Assembly: GCF_004327285.1 (NCBI RefSeq)
Contig: NZ_QJUI01000021.1
Coordinates: forward strand, 1 to 64,000
Direction: 5' to 3'
From: Phytopseudomonas daroniae
GTDB lineage: Bacteria; Pseudomonadota; Gammaproteobacteria; Pseudomonadales; Pseudomonadaceae
DNA: 64,000 nt
Both the position numbers and the translations under genes were made by a program. A model generated the notes under the pieces. The model was not told the origin of the DNA, searched no databases, and saw only the letters and a program-made list of their open reading frames with translations. How positions within the stretch are numbered: position 1 is the first letter of the stretch; each line of letters begins with the position of its first letter. Positions 52,244 to 61,471 of the stretch are shown here, in pieces.

Positions 52244-52927
52244 TCAGATTGCGTAGTAATAGCCGCGGCTGCGCAGGGCGATGATGCGTTGGCGGCCGTC
52301 CGGGTGCGGGCCGATCTTCTTGCGCAGGTTGCTGACGTGCATGTCCAGGCTGCGGTCATAGAGGGTCAGCTTGCGGCCAAGAGCCAACTGCGCCAGCACC
52401 TGCTTGTCCACCGGCTCGCCGGGCTGCTTGAGCAGGGCTTCCAGCACACGGCTTTCGGACAGCGTGAGGACGATTTCCTGGCCATCCTCGCCAAGCGCAA
52501 CCACGCCGCGTGCCGAACTGAAGCGCAGGTCGCCCAGTTCCAGCTGGCTCGAGGTTGCCGGTGGCAGGCTGCGGCGCAGCACGGCGCGCAGGCGGGCGGT
52601 CAGCTCGCGAGGGTCGCAGGGTTTGGCCAGGTAATCGTCGGCGCCCAGTTCCAGGCCGAGAATCCGATCCAGCGGCTCGCCGCGGGCGGACAGCATCAGC
52701 ACCGGTAGCTCCGGGTGCTCGCTGCGCAGCTGTTTGAGCACCTCCAGGCCACTGCCGTCGGGCAGCATCACGTCCAGCACCACGGCATCGGGGGCATTTT
52801 GCGCGAGCGCCTGGCGGGCGCTCTGGCCATCGTGGCAGGCGGTGACCTGAAAACCTTCCTGGGTCAGCCAACTGGCCAACAGATCACAGAGTTCGACATC
52901 GTCGTCGATCAGCAGCAGATTGCTCAT
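52244..52927 (-). CDS. OmpR-family response regulator of a Cpx-like system
   Basis: This 227-residue regulator has a receiver domain (MSNLLLIDDDVELCDLLASW, phospho-Asp in PDAVVLDVMLPDGSG, Lys in DDYLAKPCDPRELTARL) and a C-terminal winged helix ending KIGPHPDGRQRIIALRSRGY. I start it at the ATG at 52927. It would be phosphorylated by the kinase at 49970-51295 and control envelope-stress genes such as the spy-like gene next to it. MITE 2 starts exactly at its stop codon and separates it from the other two genes of the set. Confidence 0.93.
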   Translation of the reverse strand: MSNLLLIDDDVELCDLLASWLTQEGFQVTACHDGQSARQALAQNAPDAVVLDVMLPDGSGLEVLKQLRSEHPELPVLMLSARGEPLDRILGLELGADDYLAKPCDPRELTARLRAVLRRSLPPATSSQLELGDLRFSSARGVVALGEDGQEIVLTLSESRVLEALLKQPGEPVDKQVLAQLALGRKLTLYDRSLDMHVSNLRKKIGPHPDGRQRIIALRSRGYYYAI

Positions 52928-52961
52928 GGTAAGAGGTGAAGATTCCCGATCAGACTGCCTT

Positions 52962-53261
52962 TCAAGGCAGCACGTGTTTGAACGGCTTGACCACCACTTC
53001 GGCGTAAACGCCGGCATCGCGGTAAGGATCGGCATCGGCCCAGGTCTTCGCTGCATCCAGCGACTCGAACTCGGCGACGATCAGGCTGCCGCTGAAACCT
53101 GCCGGGCCTGGATCGTTGCTGTCGACGGCCGGGTTCGGGCCGGCGAGAATCAGCCGTCCTTCGGTTTTCAGTTTTTCCAGGCGTGCCAGATGGGCTGGGC
53201 GTACGGAGAGACGACGTTCCAGGGAGTTTTCCACGTCGGTGGCGATGATGGCGTAGAGCAT
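52962..53261 (-). CDS. YciI-like family protein
   Basis: This 99-residue ferredoxin-like fold protein has the YciI pattern: the Asp in [33 protein letters not shown] with the conserved His and Gly region, and [20 protein letters not shown]. Family functions include dehydrochlorination-like chemistry in distant members; in most bacteria it is unknown. It lies just upstream of the response regulator gene on the same strand, 34 bases apart, and may be co-transcribed with it. It is divergent from the PHP gene. Confidence 0.92.
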   Translation of the reverse strand: MLYAIIATDVENSLERRLSVRPAHLARLEKLKTEGRLILAGPNPAVDSNDPGPAGFSGSLIVAEFESLDAAKTWADADPYRDAGVYAEVVVKPFKHVLP

Positions 53262-53369
53262 GTCGATCCTTGTGTTCGGAAACATCGGGAGGGAAGGCTG
53301 TGCAGTGCCAGCAAGAATCCGCGAGCCGGGGCATAATAACAAACATGAATCCTCGGGAAAGTGCCCCTT

Positions 53370-54233
53370 ATGCAGGTTGATCTCCATTGTCACAGCACCG
53401 CCTCGGATGGCGCCTTGCCGCCTGCCGAAGTGGTCGCCCGCGCGCACGGGCGTGGTGTTCAAATGCTGGCGCTGACCGATCACGACACCCTCGAAGGGCT
53501 CGACGAGGCCAGCGCTGCGGCTAAAACGTTGGGGATGCGGTTGGTCAATGGCATCGAGCTGTCCTGCACCTGGGGCGGTGCGACCATCCATGTGCTCGGC
53601 TATGCCTTCGACAGTGATGCGCCAGCATTGCGCCAGGTGATTGCCGACCTGCACCAGGGCCGCTGGCTGCGCGCCGAGGAGATATCCCGGCGCCTGGCGC
53701 TCAAGGGCATGGACGGTGCACTGGAAGGCGCGCGTGCCATTCAGCAGGCCCAGGGCGAGAGCGGTAACGCGCCGGCGCGACCGCATTTCGCCGAGTTCCT
53801 GGTGCGCGGCGGCTACGTCAAGGATCGCGCCGATGCGTTTCGCAAGTGGCTGGGTTCCGGCAAGCTGGGCGACGTCAAGCAGCACTGGCCAACGTTAGAT
53901 GAAACGCTCGAGACCCTGCGCCAGTCCAACGCGTGGATCAGCCTGGCTCATCCGTGGCAGTACGATTTCACCCGCAGCAAGCGGCGCAAGCTGGTGACAG
54001 CCTTTGCGGCGGCTGGTGGCCATGCGTTGGAAGTGGTCAACGGTATGCAGCCTGCGGAGCAGGTCGGTGGCCTGGCGATCCTCGCGCGCGAGTTCGGTTT
54101 GCTGGCCAGCGTCGGCAGCGATTTTCACGCGCCGGGCGATTGGTCGGAGCTGGGACTGTACCGACCGTTGCCTGATGATCTGTCACCCATCTGGACGCGG
54201 TTCGCCTGTTCCCCGTCTGCCGATGCCGTTTGA
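53370..54233 (+). CDS. PHP-domain phosphoesterase (TrpH/RNase AM-like)
   Basis: This 287-residue metalloenzyme opens [18 protein letters not shown], with the first two PHP histidines and the Asp, followed by [19 protein letters not shown], and later [10 protein letters not shown] and VGSDFHAPG with the remaining metal ligands. Relatives hydrolyse 3',5'-nucleoside bisphosphates and trim RNA 5' ends. Start is ATG at 53370; a GTG at 53361 is less likely. It leads a rightward series continuing with the Sua5-like gene 12 bases later and scpAB. Confidence 0.92.
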   Translation: MQVDLHCHSTASDGALPPAEVVARAHGRGVQMLALTDHDTLEGLDEASAAAKTLGMRLVNGIELSCTWGGATIHVLGYAFDSDAPALRQVIADLHQGRWLRAEEISRRLALKGMDGALEGARAIQQAQGESGNAPARPHFAEFLVRGGYVKDRADAFRKWLGSGKLGDVKQHWPTLDETLETLRQSNAWISLAHPWQYDFTRSKRRKLVTAFAAAGGHALEVVNGMQPAEQVGGLAILAREFGLLASVGSDFHAPGDWSELGLYRPLPDDLSPIWTRFACSPSADAV

Positions 54234-54245
54234 GAGCCCCTAGCC

Positions 54246-54875
54246 ATGAGCCAGTTTTTCCAGATCCATCCGGAGAGTCCTCAGGCCCGCCTGATCAAGC
54301 AGGCGGTCGAAATCATCCGCAATGGCGGAGTGGTGGTCTATCCCACCGACTCGTCCTACGCGGTGGGTTGCGTGATGGGCGCCAAGAGCGCTCTGGAGCG
54401 CATTCGCCGTCTGCGCCAGCTCGATGACAAGCACAACTTCACCCTGGTGTGCCGCGACCTGTCGCAGCTCAGCACCTTCGCCAAGGTCGACACCGCGGCC
54501 TTTCGCCTGTTGAAGAACCACACCCCGGGCCCCTACACCTTCATCCTCAACGCCACTCGGGAAGTGCCGCGCATGCTGCTGCATCCCAAGCGCCGCACCA
54601 TCGGCCTGCGTGTGCCCAATCATCCGATTGCATCGGCGCTGCTGGAGGAGCTGGGCGAAACGATGATGAGCGTCAGCCTGATCCTGCCTGGCGAGGAACT
54701 GCCGATGAGCGATCCCTACGAGATGCGCCAGATGCTCGAGCATCAGGTGGATCTGATCATCGATGGCGGTTTCGGTGGGCTAGAGGCTTCCACGGTGATC
54801 AGCCTGGTGAACGACGAGCCCGAGGTGATCCGCGTCGGCTGTGGCGATCCGTCGCCGTTTACCGAACAGCGCTGA
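54246..54875 (+). CDS. Sua5/YciO/YrdC-family protein (YciO-like)
   Basis: This 209-residue protein has the YrdC fold, with AVEIIRNGGVVVYPTDSSYA for ATP and threonine binding, the K-R motif around LRQLDDKHNFTLVCRDLSQL, and RTIGLRVPNHPIASALLEEL. TsaC/Sua5 proteins make threonylcarbamoyl-AMP for the t6A tRNA modification. Sequence details fit YciO, whose own role is less certain. It follows the PHP gene by 12 bases and precedes scpA by 4, a common Pseudomonas arrangement. Confidence 0.9.
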   Translation: MSQFFQIHPESPQARLIKQAVEIIRNGGVVVYPTDSSYAVGCVMGAKSALERIRRLRQLDDKHNFTLVCRDLSQLSTFAKVDTAAFRLLKNHTPGPYTFILNATREVPRMLLHPKRRTIGLRVPNHPIASALLEELGETMMSVSLILPGEELPMSDPYEMRQMLEHQVDLIIDGGFGGLEASTVISLVNDEPEVIRVGCGDPSPFTEQR

Positions 54876-54879
54876 GCCG

Positions 54880-55731
54880 ATGTCGAACCCGGCCGAACAC
54901 GTCGACAGTCAGGCTGGCACCCAGCAGGAGCTGCCCTTCGCGCTGGTCTACGGCCAGGCGCTGACCGAACTGCCGGTGGATCTGTACATTCCGCCGGACG
55001 CCCTGGAGGTGTTTCTCGAAGCCTTCGAAGGGCCGCTGGATCTGCTGCTCTACCTGATCCGCAAGCAGAACATCGACGTACTCGACATCCCCGTGGCGGA
55101 GATCACCCGCCAGTACATGGGCTATGTCGAGCTGATGCACAGCGTGCGTCTGGAACTGGCCGCCGAGTATCTGGTGATGGCCGCCATGCTCGCCGAGATC
55201 AAGTCACGCATGCTCCTGCCGCGCTCGGCCGAAGCCGAGGCGGAGGAAGACGATCCGCGTGCCGAACTGATCCGCCGGCTGCTGGAGTACGAACGCTACA
55301 AGGCGGCCGCCGAAGGTATCGACACCCTGCCCAGGGTTGGCCGCGACCTCATCGTGCCGCGGGTCGAGGCGCCCGAAGCGCGAGCGCGCAAGTTGCTGCC
55401 CGAGGTCAGCCTGCAGGAGTTGCTGGTGTCCATGGCCGAAGTGCTGCGCCGCGCCGACATGTTCGAGAGCCATCAGATCAGCCGCGAGGCGCTGTCGACC
55501 CGCGAGCGCATGAGTGAAGTGCTGGAGCGCCTGAAGGGCGGCGCATTCGTGCCCTTCGTCGAACTGTTCAGCGCCGAGGAAGGGCGCCTCGGTGTGGTGG
55601 TGACCTTCATGGCGATTCTCGAACTGGTCAAGGAGTCGCTGGTCGAGCTGGTGCAGAACGAGGCTTTTGCCGCCGTGCATGTGCGCTTGCGTATCGACGC
55701 TGGCGAGCAAGAGCAGGAAGAGCCTGTCTAA
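54880..55731 (+). CDS. scpA: Segregation and condensation protein A
   Basis: This 283-residue kleisin bridges the SMC heads in chromosome compaction. The N-terminal part has FEGPLDLLLYLIRKQNIDVLD, the hallmark of ScpA, then AAEYLVMAAMLAEIKSRMLL; the C-terminal winged helix starts near FVPFVELFSAEEGRLGVVVTF. I start it at the ATG at 54880, four bases after the preceding stop. The scpB gene follows after 54 bases. Confidence 0.94.
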   Translation: MSNPAEHVDSQAGTQQELPFALVYGQALTELPVDLYIPPDALEVFLEAFEGPLDLLLYLIRKQNIDVLDIPVAEITRQYMGYVELMHSVRLELAAEYLVMAAMLAEIKSRMLLPRSAEAEAEEDDPRAELIRRLLEYERYKAAAEGIDTLPRVGRDLIVPRVEAPEARARKLLPEVSLQELLVSMAEVLRRADMFESHQISREALSTRERMSEVLERLKGGAFVPFVELFSAEEGRLGVVVTFMAILELVKESLVELVQNEAFAAVHVRLRIDAGEQEQEEPV

Positions 55732-55785
55732 ATGCTAGACTCGCGTGCTTTCGTTTCCCTTGCCTACGGCTGGTAGCCCTCGACG

Positions 55786-56595
55786 ATGAATCTGTCCGAC
55801 CCTCGCCAACTTTCCACCTTGCTCGAAGGCCTGCTGCTGGCAGCCGGCAAGCCGCAGTCCCTGGAACGGCTGATGGAGCTGTTCGAAGAAGCCGAGCGAC
55901 CCGAAGCGGATGTGTTCAGAAAGGCCCTGGCGATTCTGGGGGGCAGCTGCAAGGGGCGGGCATTCGAACTCAAGGAAGTGGCCTCCGGCTACCGCCTGCA
56001 GATTCGTGAGAGTTTCTCCCCCTGGGTTGGCCGTTTATGGGAAGAGCGCCCACAGCGCTACTCCCGCGCCATGCTCGAGACCCTGGCGCTGATTGCCTAC
56101 CGTCAGCCGATCACCCGCGGCGAGATCGAAGAGATTCGCGGCGTGGCGGTCAACAGTCAGATCGTCAAAACCCTGCAGGAGCGCGAGTGGATTCGCGTGG
56201 TGGGCTATCGGGACGTTCCCGGTCGCCCGGCAATGTTCGCCACCACCAAGGGTTTTCTCGATCATTTCAACCTGAAGAATCTTGACGAGCTGCCGCCCCT
56301 GGCCGCGCTGCGCGAGCTGGAGCCCGAACCGATCCTGGCCCAGGACGATGATCCGGAGGTACCACAGAGTCTGCAGGCTCGCGCCGATCTTGCCCTGGGC
56401 GACGAGCCCGAAGCGGATGCCGGATCCGAAACCAGCTTCGGTTCGCTGCTGGCCGAGCTGGATGCCATGGAGCAGGGCCTGAAAACCGATTTCGACGACC
56501 TGGCGCGCAGTGAGGATGAGCCCGACGACGAGGAGCAGGGTGCGCGCTCTACGCTCGTGGATGACGAGCCCGCCAGCCGTGAAGAGAGTCCATGA
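55786..56595 (+). CDS. scpB: Segregation and condensation protein B
   Basis: This 269-residue partner of ScpA has two winged-helix domains; LLEGLLLAAGKPQSLERLME is at the start and ALIAYRQPITRGEIEEIRGV in the second domain, with GRPAMFATTKGFLDHF after it. The last ~80 residues are acidic and low in complexity, as in other Pseudomonas ScpB proteins. Its stop overlaps the start of the DUF1289 gene by four bases. Confidence 0.94.
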   Translation: MNLSDPRQLSTLLEGLLLAAGKPQSLERLMELFEEAERPEADVFRKALAILGGSCKGRAFELKEVASGYRLQIRESFSPWVGRLWEERPQRYSRAMLETLALIAYRQPITRGEIEEIRGVAVNSQIVKTLQEREWIRVVGYRDVPGRPAMFATTKGFLDHFNLKNLDELPPLAALRELEPEPILAQDDDPEVPQSLQARADLALGDEPEADAGSETSFGSLLAELDAMEQGLKTDFDDLARSEDEPDDEEQGARSTLVDDEPASREESP

Positions 56596-56771
56596 AAGAC
56601 CCCTGCATTGGTGTCTGTAAGTTCAGTGACAGCATCTGCCTCGGCTGTGGGCGCAGCAAGGCCGAGATAAAAGCCTGGAAGAAGCTCGACAAGGGCGAAC
56701 AGCGCCTGGTCATGGCCGAGGCCGATATGCGTCTGCTGGCTTTGGGCTCCAAGGCGCGGCGCAAGCGCTGA
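56592..56771 (+). CDS. DUF1289 small cysteine-rich protein
   Basis: This 59-residue protein reads MKDPCIGVCKFSDSICLGCG, giving the four cysteines of DUF1289 in a C-x3-C-x6-C-x2-C spacing, likely to bind zinc or another metal, then a basic helix ending ARRKR. It starts inside the last codons of scpB (ATGA overlap), so it is translationally coupled. The family's role is unknown, though it is often found near pseudouridine synthase genes, as here with rluB 134 bases on. Confidence 0.9.
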   Translation: MKDPCIGVCKFSDSICLGCGRSKAEIKAWKKLDKGEQRLVMAEADMRLLALGSKARRKR

Positions 56772-56905
56772 GTCCGACGCTGGACGCCTTCGTCTGGTCA
56801 GCTATGCTCTTGCGCCAGGTGCGTCACGTGCCTTATCCGCGTATGATGCGCGCCCCTTCGACGACATGATCGTCCCATCACCAGAAAACACCGGGAGGTG
56901 CCCAG

Positions 56906-58081
56906 ATGAGTGAAACCGAAGAATACAGCCCCGCTGGCGAGAAACTGCAGAAAGTCCTGGCTCGCATGGGCCTGGCCTCGCGCCGCGAAATCGAATCCTG
57001 GATCAGTGCCGGCCGCGTCAAGGTCAACGGCAAAGATGCCACCCTGGGCCAGCGCGTCGACCTGCATGACGCCATTGCCATCGACGGCCGTGTGCTGCGC
57101 CGCGAAGAGGCCGCGGAAAATCTGCGTCGCGTGCTGATCTACAACAAACCCGACGGCGAAATCTGTACCCGCGACGATCCGGAAGGTCGGCCGACGGTGT
57201 TCGACCGCCTGCCGCGCCCGAAGGAAGGCCGCTGGATCAATATCGGCCGCCTCGACATCAACACCACTGGCTTGCTGATGTTCACCACTGACGGTGAGCT
57301 GGCCAACCGGTTGATGCACCCGTCCTACCAGATGGATCGCGAGTACGCCGTGCGTGTGCGTGGCGAAGTCGACGAGGAAATGATCGAACGCCTCAAGGCT
57401 GGCGTGATGCTCGAAGACGGCCCGGCGAAGTTCACCGACATCAAGGAAGCACCTGGCGGTGTCGGCTTCAACCACTGGTACCACTGTGTGGTCATGGAAG
57501 GCCGTAACCGTGAGGTGCGTCGCCTGTGGGAATCCCAGGGGCTGGTGGTCAGCCGTCTGAAGCGTGTGCGCTTCGGCCCGGTGTTCATGACCTCCGATCT
57601 GCCCATGGGCCGCTGGCGCGAAATGGGCCAGCGCGAAGTCGACATCCTCAGCGAAGAAGTCGGCCTCAAGCCGGTGGCATTGCCGGAAATGAAGGAAAAA
57701 GCCCGCGAGAAGCTTGAGCGCCTGCAGCGCAAGGCGGCGAAGCCGATTGGCCGTGGTGAGCGTCCAGCGCGCACCTTGCGTCCGGCCAGTGGCGGCCCTG
57801 CTCAGGGTTCCAGCAACGGTCGTGGTTCCCGTGACGAGCAGGGCGAGCGTCCGACCCGTGCGCCTCGCGCTCCGCGTGGTGAGGGTCGTAGCGAGCCATC
57901 GCGCGGCACGCCAGTGGCCGAGCGCCCACGTGATGTCGGCAAGAAGCCTGGCAAGCCCCGCGGCGAGCGTCCTGAATCGAACGCGCCGCGCAAGCCTGCT
58001 GGCGCCGACAACCGTCGCAGCCGCCCGGCAGGCGAAGGCCAGCGCCCGGGTTTTGGGCGTGGTAGCCGCAAGCCGCAGTAA
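56906..58081 (+). CDS. rluB: 23S rRNA pseudouridine(2605) synthase
   Basis: This 391-residue enzyme makes pseudouridine in 23S rRNA. An S4 RNA-binding domain is at the N-terminus ([20 protein letters not shown]); the catalytic Asp is in [40 protein letters not shown] is the conserved C-terminal core motif. From about residue 270 there is a long Arg/Gly/Pro-rich tail, typical for Pseudomonas RluB and likely RNA-binding. GGGAGG precedes the ATG. Confidence 0.94.
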   Translation: MSETEEYSPAGEKLQKVLARMGLASRREIESWISAGRVKVNGKDATLGQRVDLHDAIAIDGRVLRREEAAENLRRVLIYNKPDGEICTRDDPEGRPTVFDRLPRPKEGRWINIGRLDINTTGLLMFTTDGELANRLMHPSYQMDREYAVRVRGEVDEEMIERLKAGVMLEDGPAKFTDIKEAPGGVGFNHWYHCVVMEGRNREVRRLWESQGLVVSRLKRVRFGPVFMTSDLPMGRWREMGQREVDILSEEVGLKPVALPEMKEKAREKLERLQRKAAKPIGRGERPARTLRPASGGPAQGSSNGRGSRDEQGERPTRAPRAPRGEGRSEPSRGTPVAERPRDVGKKPGKPRGERPESNAPRKPAGADNRRSRPAGEGQRPGFGRGSRKPQ

Positions 58082-58121
58082 CTGATCTCACGGCAGCTCG
58101 CAGGAGCTGCCCGTGATAATG

Positions 58122-58160
58122 AAAAAGGGCCCCATCCATGAGGAATGGGACCCTTTTCAT
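58122..58160 (+). terminator. Intrinsic terminator after rluB
   Basis: AAAAGGGCCCCATCC pairs with GGAATGGGACCCTTTT around a short ATGA loop. The A/T flanks make it active in both directions, so it probably also ends the opposing diguanylate cyclase transcript. Confidence 0.8.
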
Positions 58161-58196
58161 TTGCCAGGCAGACGTGCCTCTGCCGTTTGTCGTGGA

Positions 58197-59120
58197 TCAG
58201 CTCGCCATGGTCATACAGTTGCGGCCACTGCGTTTGGCGCTGTACAGCGCCTTGTCCGCGCGGGTGAGCAGGCTTTCGATCGGCTCACCGGCTTCGAGGG
58301 TGGCGCAACCGAGACTGATCGACATCTCGATGGGCTTGCCCTGCGTCACGTACTGCAGCTCCATCACCGACTGACGCAGGCGCTCGCCGACCAGTGCGGC
58401 ACCTTCGGATGACGTGTCGGAGAGCAGCACCAGAAATTCTTCGCCGCCGTAGCGGAATACCATGTCGATATTGCGCAGCTGATCCTTCAGGGTCGTGGCG
58501 ACGGCTTTCAGCATCTCGTCGCCAGCACTGTGACCATGCTCGTCGTTGATGCGTTTGAAATGGTCGATGTCCAGCATCAGCAGTGACAGCGGTTGAGCGT
58601 TGCGGCGTGCCAGTTCGATTTCCCGGCCCAGTACCTGATCCATGGCGATGCGGTTGCCGGTGTTGGTCAAAGGATCGCGCAGCGCACTCTGGATGGCGAC
58701 GCGGTAGAGCAGGGAGTTGCGCAGGGGGAAGAGCAGGCTGGCCAGCAACGCCTCCAGTTGCGCCAGTTCCTGTTCGGAGAAGCGCTGACGACGACGAAAG
58801 GTCAGCTCGCCCAGGTACTCGCTCTCGTGGCTGAGGCAGTAGCTGGCCGAATGATTGGCCTGCTGGCCCATCTGCAGACGCAGGTCGCTGCTCGGGTGTT
58901 GGTAATCCAGCGCGTCGACTGGTACCAGATGTTGCAGCTCGCGAAAGAACATACCGAGAATGCGCTCTGTATCCAGGCTGGTCTGCAATTGCAAGCCGAG
59001 GCGCTGGCGCAACTGGGCGAGGCTGATCGGGCGGGCCTGATCCTTACGATTCGAGAAGCCGAGGCGCTGCAGCTTGGCAGCGTCGAAATCGATCGTGTTT
59101 TTCTGGCTGGGTGGAACCAT
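58197..59120 (-). CDS. GGDEF-domain diguanylate cyclase
   Basis: This 307-residue protein has an N-terminal part of about 145 residues without a family I can name, and a GGDEF domain after it. The active site is FRYGGEEFLVLLSD, and RNID five residues before it is an inhibitory I-site (RxxD). LLMLDIDHFKRINDEHGHSA is the metal- and base-binding segment. It should make cyclic di-GMP with product inhibition. There is no membrane span, so it is probably cytoplasmic. Translation starts at ATG 59120 by the track of similarity; upstream starts cannot be excluded. Confidence 0.9.
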   Translation of the reverse strand: MVPPSQKNTIDFDAAKLQRLGFSNRKDQARPISLAQLRQRLGLQLQTSLDTERILGMFFRELQHLVPVDALDYQHPSSDLRLQMGQQANHSASYCLSHESEYLGELTFRRRQRFSEQELAQLEALLASLLFPLRNSLLYRVAIQSALRDPLTNTGNRIAMDQVLGREIELARRNAQPLSLLMLDIDHFKRINDEHGHSAGDEMLKAVATTLKDQLRNIDMVFRYGGEEFLVLLSDTSSEGAALVGERLRQSVMELQYVTQGKPIEMSISLGCATLEAGEPIESLLTRADKALYSAKRSGRNCMTMAS

Positions 59121-59392
59121 TTTGCTGAACCTTTGGCGCTTCGTTACGGCTTGCGAGCAATAGAGCGAATTTCGTGCCAGTCGTTATGGGCCATATAAAA
59201 TCCTTAAGGTTCAACAGGTTGGCTAAATTGGAGGGTGGCGTATGGCCGTTAGTGGCAATCCGCCGTCAGAAGAACGGCAATCATTTGCCGGTTCGAGCAC
59301 TGCCGCGACAATTTAATGTCACGGCATATCGGTTCGCGATGGAGGGCGTCTAGGACGGGCAATCCGCTATATCGCCAGATCACCCACAGCGG
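59121..59392. other. Gap between diguanylate cyclase and yciK-like genes
   Basis: On the plus strand a GGAGGGTGGCGT ribosome-like site precedes a 24-codon ORF at 59242-59316 (MAVSGNPPSEERQSFAGSST...). I give it little weight. No other feature is visible. Confidence 0.3.
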
Positions 59393-60133
59393 CTATTGCG
59401 CGTCGAAAGCCTGGCCATTGATGCCCTGGCTGTCGGGGCCCATCAGGTACAGATAGACCGGCATGATGGCTTCGGGCTGCGGATTGTTGTCCGGGTTTTC
59501 GCCTGGGTAAGCCTGGGCGCGCATATCGGTACGGGTAGCGCCAGGATTGACGCTGTTGGCGCGAATCGCCGTGATGCCATCGACTTCGTCAGCCATCACC
59601 TGCATCAGCCCTTCGGTAGCGAACTTGGATACCGCGTAGGCGCCCCAGTAGGCCCGACCCTTGCGGCCAACGCTGCTGGAAGTGAAGATCACCGAGGCGT
59701 CTGCGGAGAGCTTGAGCAGTGGTAGCAGCGTACTGGTGAGCATGAAGGTGGCGTTGACGTTGATCTGCATGACGCGCATGAAATTGTCGCCGGACAACTG
59801 CTCGAGCGGTGTACGCGGGCCGATGATCGAGGCGTTGTGCAGCAGGCCATCGAGCTTGCCGAATTCCTTCTCGATCATGGCCGCCAGTTCGTCGTACTGG
59901 TGCGGCAGGGCGCTTTCCAGGTCGAAGGGAATCACTGCCGGCTGCGGGTGGCCGGCCTGTTCGATGGCGTCATAGGTACGCGTCAGGTTGTCTTCGCTCT
60001 TGCCGAGCAGCAGTACGGTAGCGCCGTGGGCCGCATAGGTGCGGGCGGCGGCCGCGCCTATCCCGCGTCCGGCTCCGGTGACGAGGATTACACGATCCTT
60101 GAGCAAGTCGGGGCGGGCGCTGTAATCGAACAT
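59393..60133 (-). CDS. Short-chain dehydrogenase (YciK-like)
   Basis: This 246-residue SDR matches YciK oxidoreductases. RVILVTGAGRGIGAAAARTY is the cofactor site, NASIIGPRTPLEQL the catalytic Asn region, and YWGAYAVSKFATEGLMQVM carries the Tyr and Lys. Substrate unknown. GAAGGAGC precedes the ATG at 60133. It follows mupP on the same strand by about 110 bases; the mupP-yciK pair is conserved in Pseudomonas. Confidence 0.92.
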   Translation of the reverse strand: MFDYSARPDLLKDRVILVTGAGRGIGAAAARTYAAHGATVLLLGKSEDNLTRTYDAIEQAGHPQPAVIPFDLESALPHQYDELAAMIEKEFGKLDGLLHNASIIGPRTPLEQLSGDNFMRVMQINVNATFMLTSTLLPLLKLSADASVIFTSSSVGRKGRAYWGAYAVSKFATEGLMQVMADEVDGITAIRANSVNPGATRTDMRAQAYPGENPDNNPQPEAIMPVYLYLMGPDSQGINGQAFDAQ

Positions 60134-60242
60134 GGGAAAGCTCCTTCGCAGAGCTACAAGCTTCAAGCCATAAGCTTCAAGCAAAAGCTCGCATTCTGAA
60201 AATTTCTAGCTGTGCGCCGTCGCGCGGCGTGCCGCTGTCGCC

Positions 60243-60914
60243 TTAGCAGCTGCACAGTGCCTGATCGAGCACGGCACGCAGCTCCAGTGGATGATCGACC
60301 ACCACGTCCGCGCCCCAGTGACGGGGGTTGTCGTCGGGGTGGATATAGCCGTAGGTCACCGCGGCAGTCTTGGTGCCCGCGTCGCGACCGGATTCGATGT
60401 CGCGCAGGTCGTCGCCGACGAACAGCACGCTGGCCGGATCCAGCTTGAGGGTCGAGCAGGCAAGGATCATCGGCTCCGGATCCGGCTTGCTGCGGGTCAC
60501 GTGGTCAGGGCAGATGAGTATGGAGGAGCGCTCGGACAGCCCCAGGCGCTGCATGATCGGCTCGGCGAAGCGCAGCGGCTTGTTGGTCACCACCCCCCAG
60601 GTCAGTTTGGCGCGCTCGATATCCTCGAGCAGGGCCTCGATGCCGTCGAAGGGGCGCGTCAGTACCGCGCAGTGATCCTGATAGCGCTCGAGGAACTCCA
60701 GGCGCAGCGCTTCGAAGCCATCGCTCATCGGATCGATGTCGAAGGAATTGAGGATCATGGCGCGTGCGCCACCCGAGACGTGGTCGCGGATCAGTTGCTC
60801 GTCCACCGGCGGCAGGCCGTGCTCGGCACGCATGGCCTGGCAGATGGCGATGAAATCCGGTGCACTGTCGAGCAGCGTACCGTCCATGTCGAAAAGAACT
60901 GCGCGCAGGCGCAT
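60243..60914 (-). CDS. mupP: N-acetylmuramic acid 6-phosphate phosphatase MupP (HAD family)
   Basis: This 223-residue HAD phosphatase opens [17 protein letters not shown] with the nucleophile Asp; VVTNKPLRF is motif II and [14 protein letters not shown] followed by [16 protein letters not shown] gives motifs III and IV. Annotation tools often say phosphoglycolate phosphatase, but its pairing with yciK matches MupP, which dephosphorylates MurNAc-6-P in the Pseudomonas cell-wall recycling bypass that confers basal fosfomycin resistance. AAGGAGG lies ahead of the ATG at 60914. In P. aeruginosa ubiG is directly upstream as I recall; here it is not. Confidence 0.87.
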   Translation of the reverse strand: MRLRAVLFDMDGTLLDSAPDFIAICQAMRAEHGLPPVDEQLIRDHVSGGARAMILNSFDIDPMSDGFEALRLEFLERYQDHCAVLTRPFDGIEALLEDIERAKLTWGVVTNKPLRFAEPIMQRLGLSERSSILICPDHVTRSKPDPEPMILACSTLKLDPASVLFVGDDLRDIESGRDAGTKTAAVTYGYIHPDDNPRHWGADVVVDHPLELRAVLDQALCSC

Positions 60915-61083
60915 CAGGCCTCCTTGGGTATCTGAACCATGTCGTTGACGTGTTGGCCCGCAGGCTGGCGTGTCGCAACGGGCTAGAGACTCATGTTGCC
61001 AGTTTCCAGGGCCTGATTGTGCTGCGGTGTGTGTCTCACTGTATGTCACTTTGTCGCAGTGTGCAGCCAGGGATGGGCGCCGC

Positions 61084-61467
61084 TCAGCTCATCAAACTGA
61101 CCTGTGCGGCCACGATGCGCCAGTTGCCGGCCAGTTTCACCCAGCTCTGTTGCTGGCGCCCGATCCTGTCGCTGCCCTCACGGGTGAATTCGGTACTGCA
61201 CACCGCGAAGCTGTCACCGTAGGTGGTGATGACGGTATTGCTCAGCTTGCGATCCAGCCCCGCAGCCGGCCGCGAGGCGCGGAATTCACGAATCTCGCTG
61301 ATGCCGTAGAGGTTTTCTCCAGCACCCAGGCGTACCGTGCGTTCGTCGTGCCAGAACAGCTCGTCCAGCACCTCGATATCGTTGCCGACCAGTGCTTTTT
61401 CGTAGCGCTGGAAGGCGGTTGTGACTTCGGCCAGTACGTCAGGGCGATCTATCTGTTCAGGGCTCAT
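61084..61467 (-). CDS. hpxZ: Oxalurate catabolism protein HpxZ (AtzH-like, DUF3225)
   Basis: This 127-residue NTF2-like fold protein has the DUF3225 pattern: [40 protein letters not shown] and a final strand [20 protein letters not shown]. HpxZ accompanies the amidase HpxY in the breakdown of oxalurate, an intermediate of allantoin use; AtzH proteins act in similar cyanuric-acid-type pathways. It starts five bases after the hpxY stop codon, so the three genes are one operon. Translation starts at ATG 61467. Confidence 0.87.
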   Translation of the reverse strand: MSPEQIDRPDVLAEVTTAFQRYEKALVGNDIEVLDELFWHDERTVRLGAGENLYGISEIREFRASRPAAGLDRKLSNTVITTYGDSFAVCSTEFTREGSDRIGRQQQSWVKLAGNWRIVAAQVSLMS

Positions 61468-61471
61468 CGAT

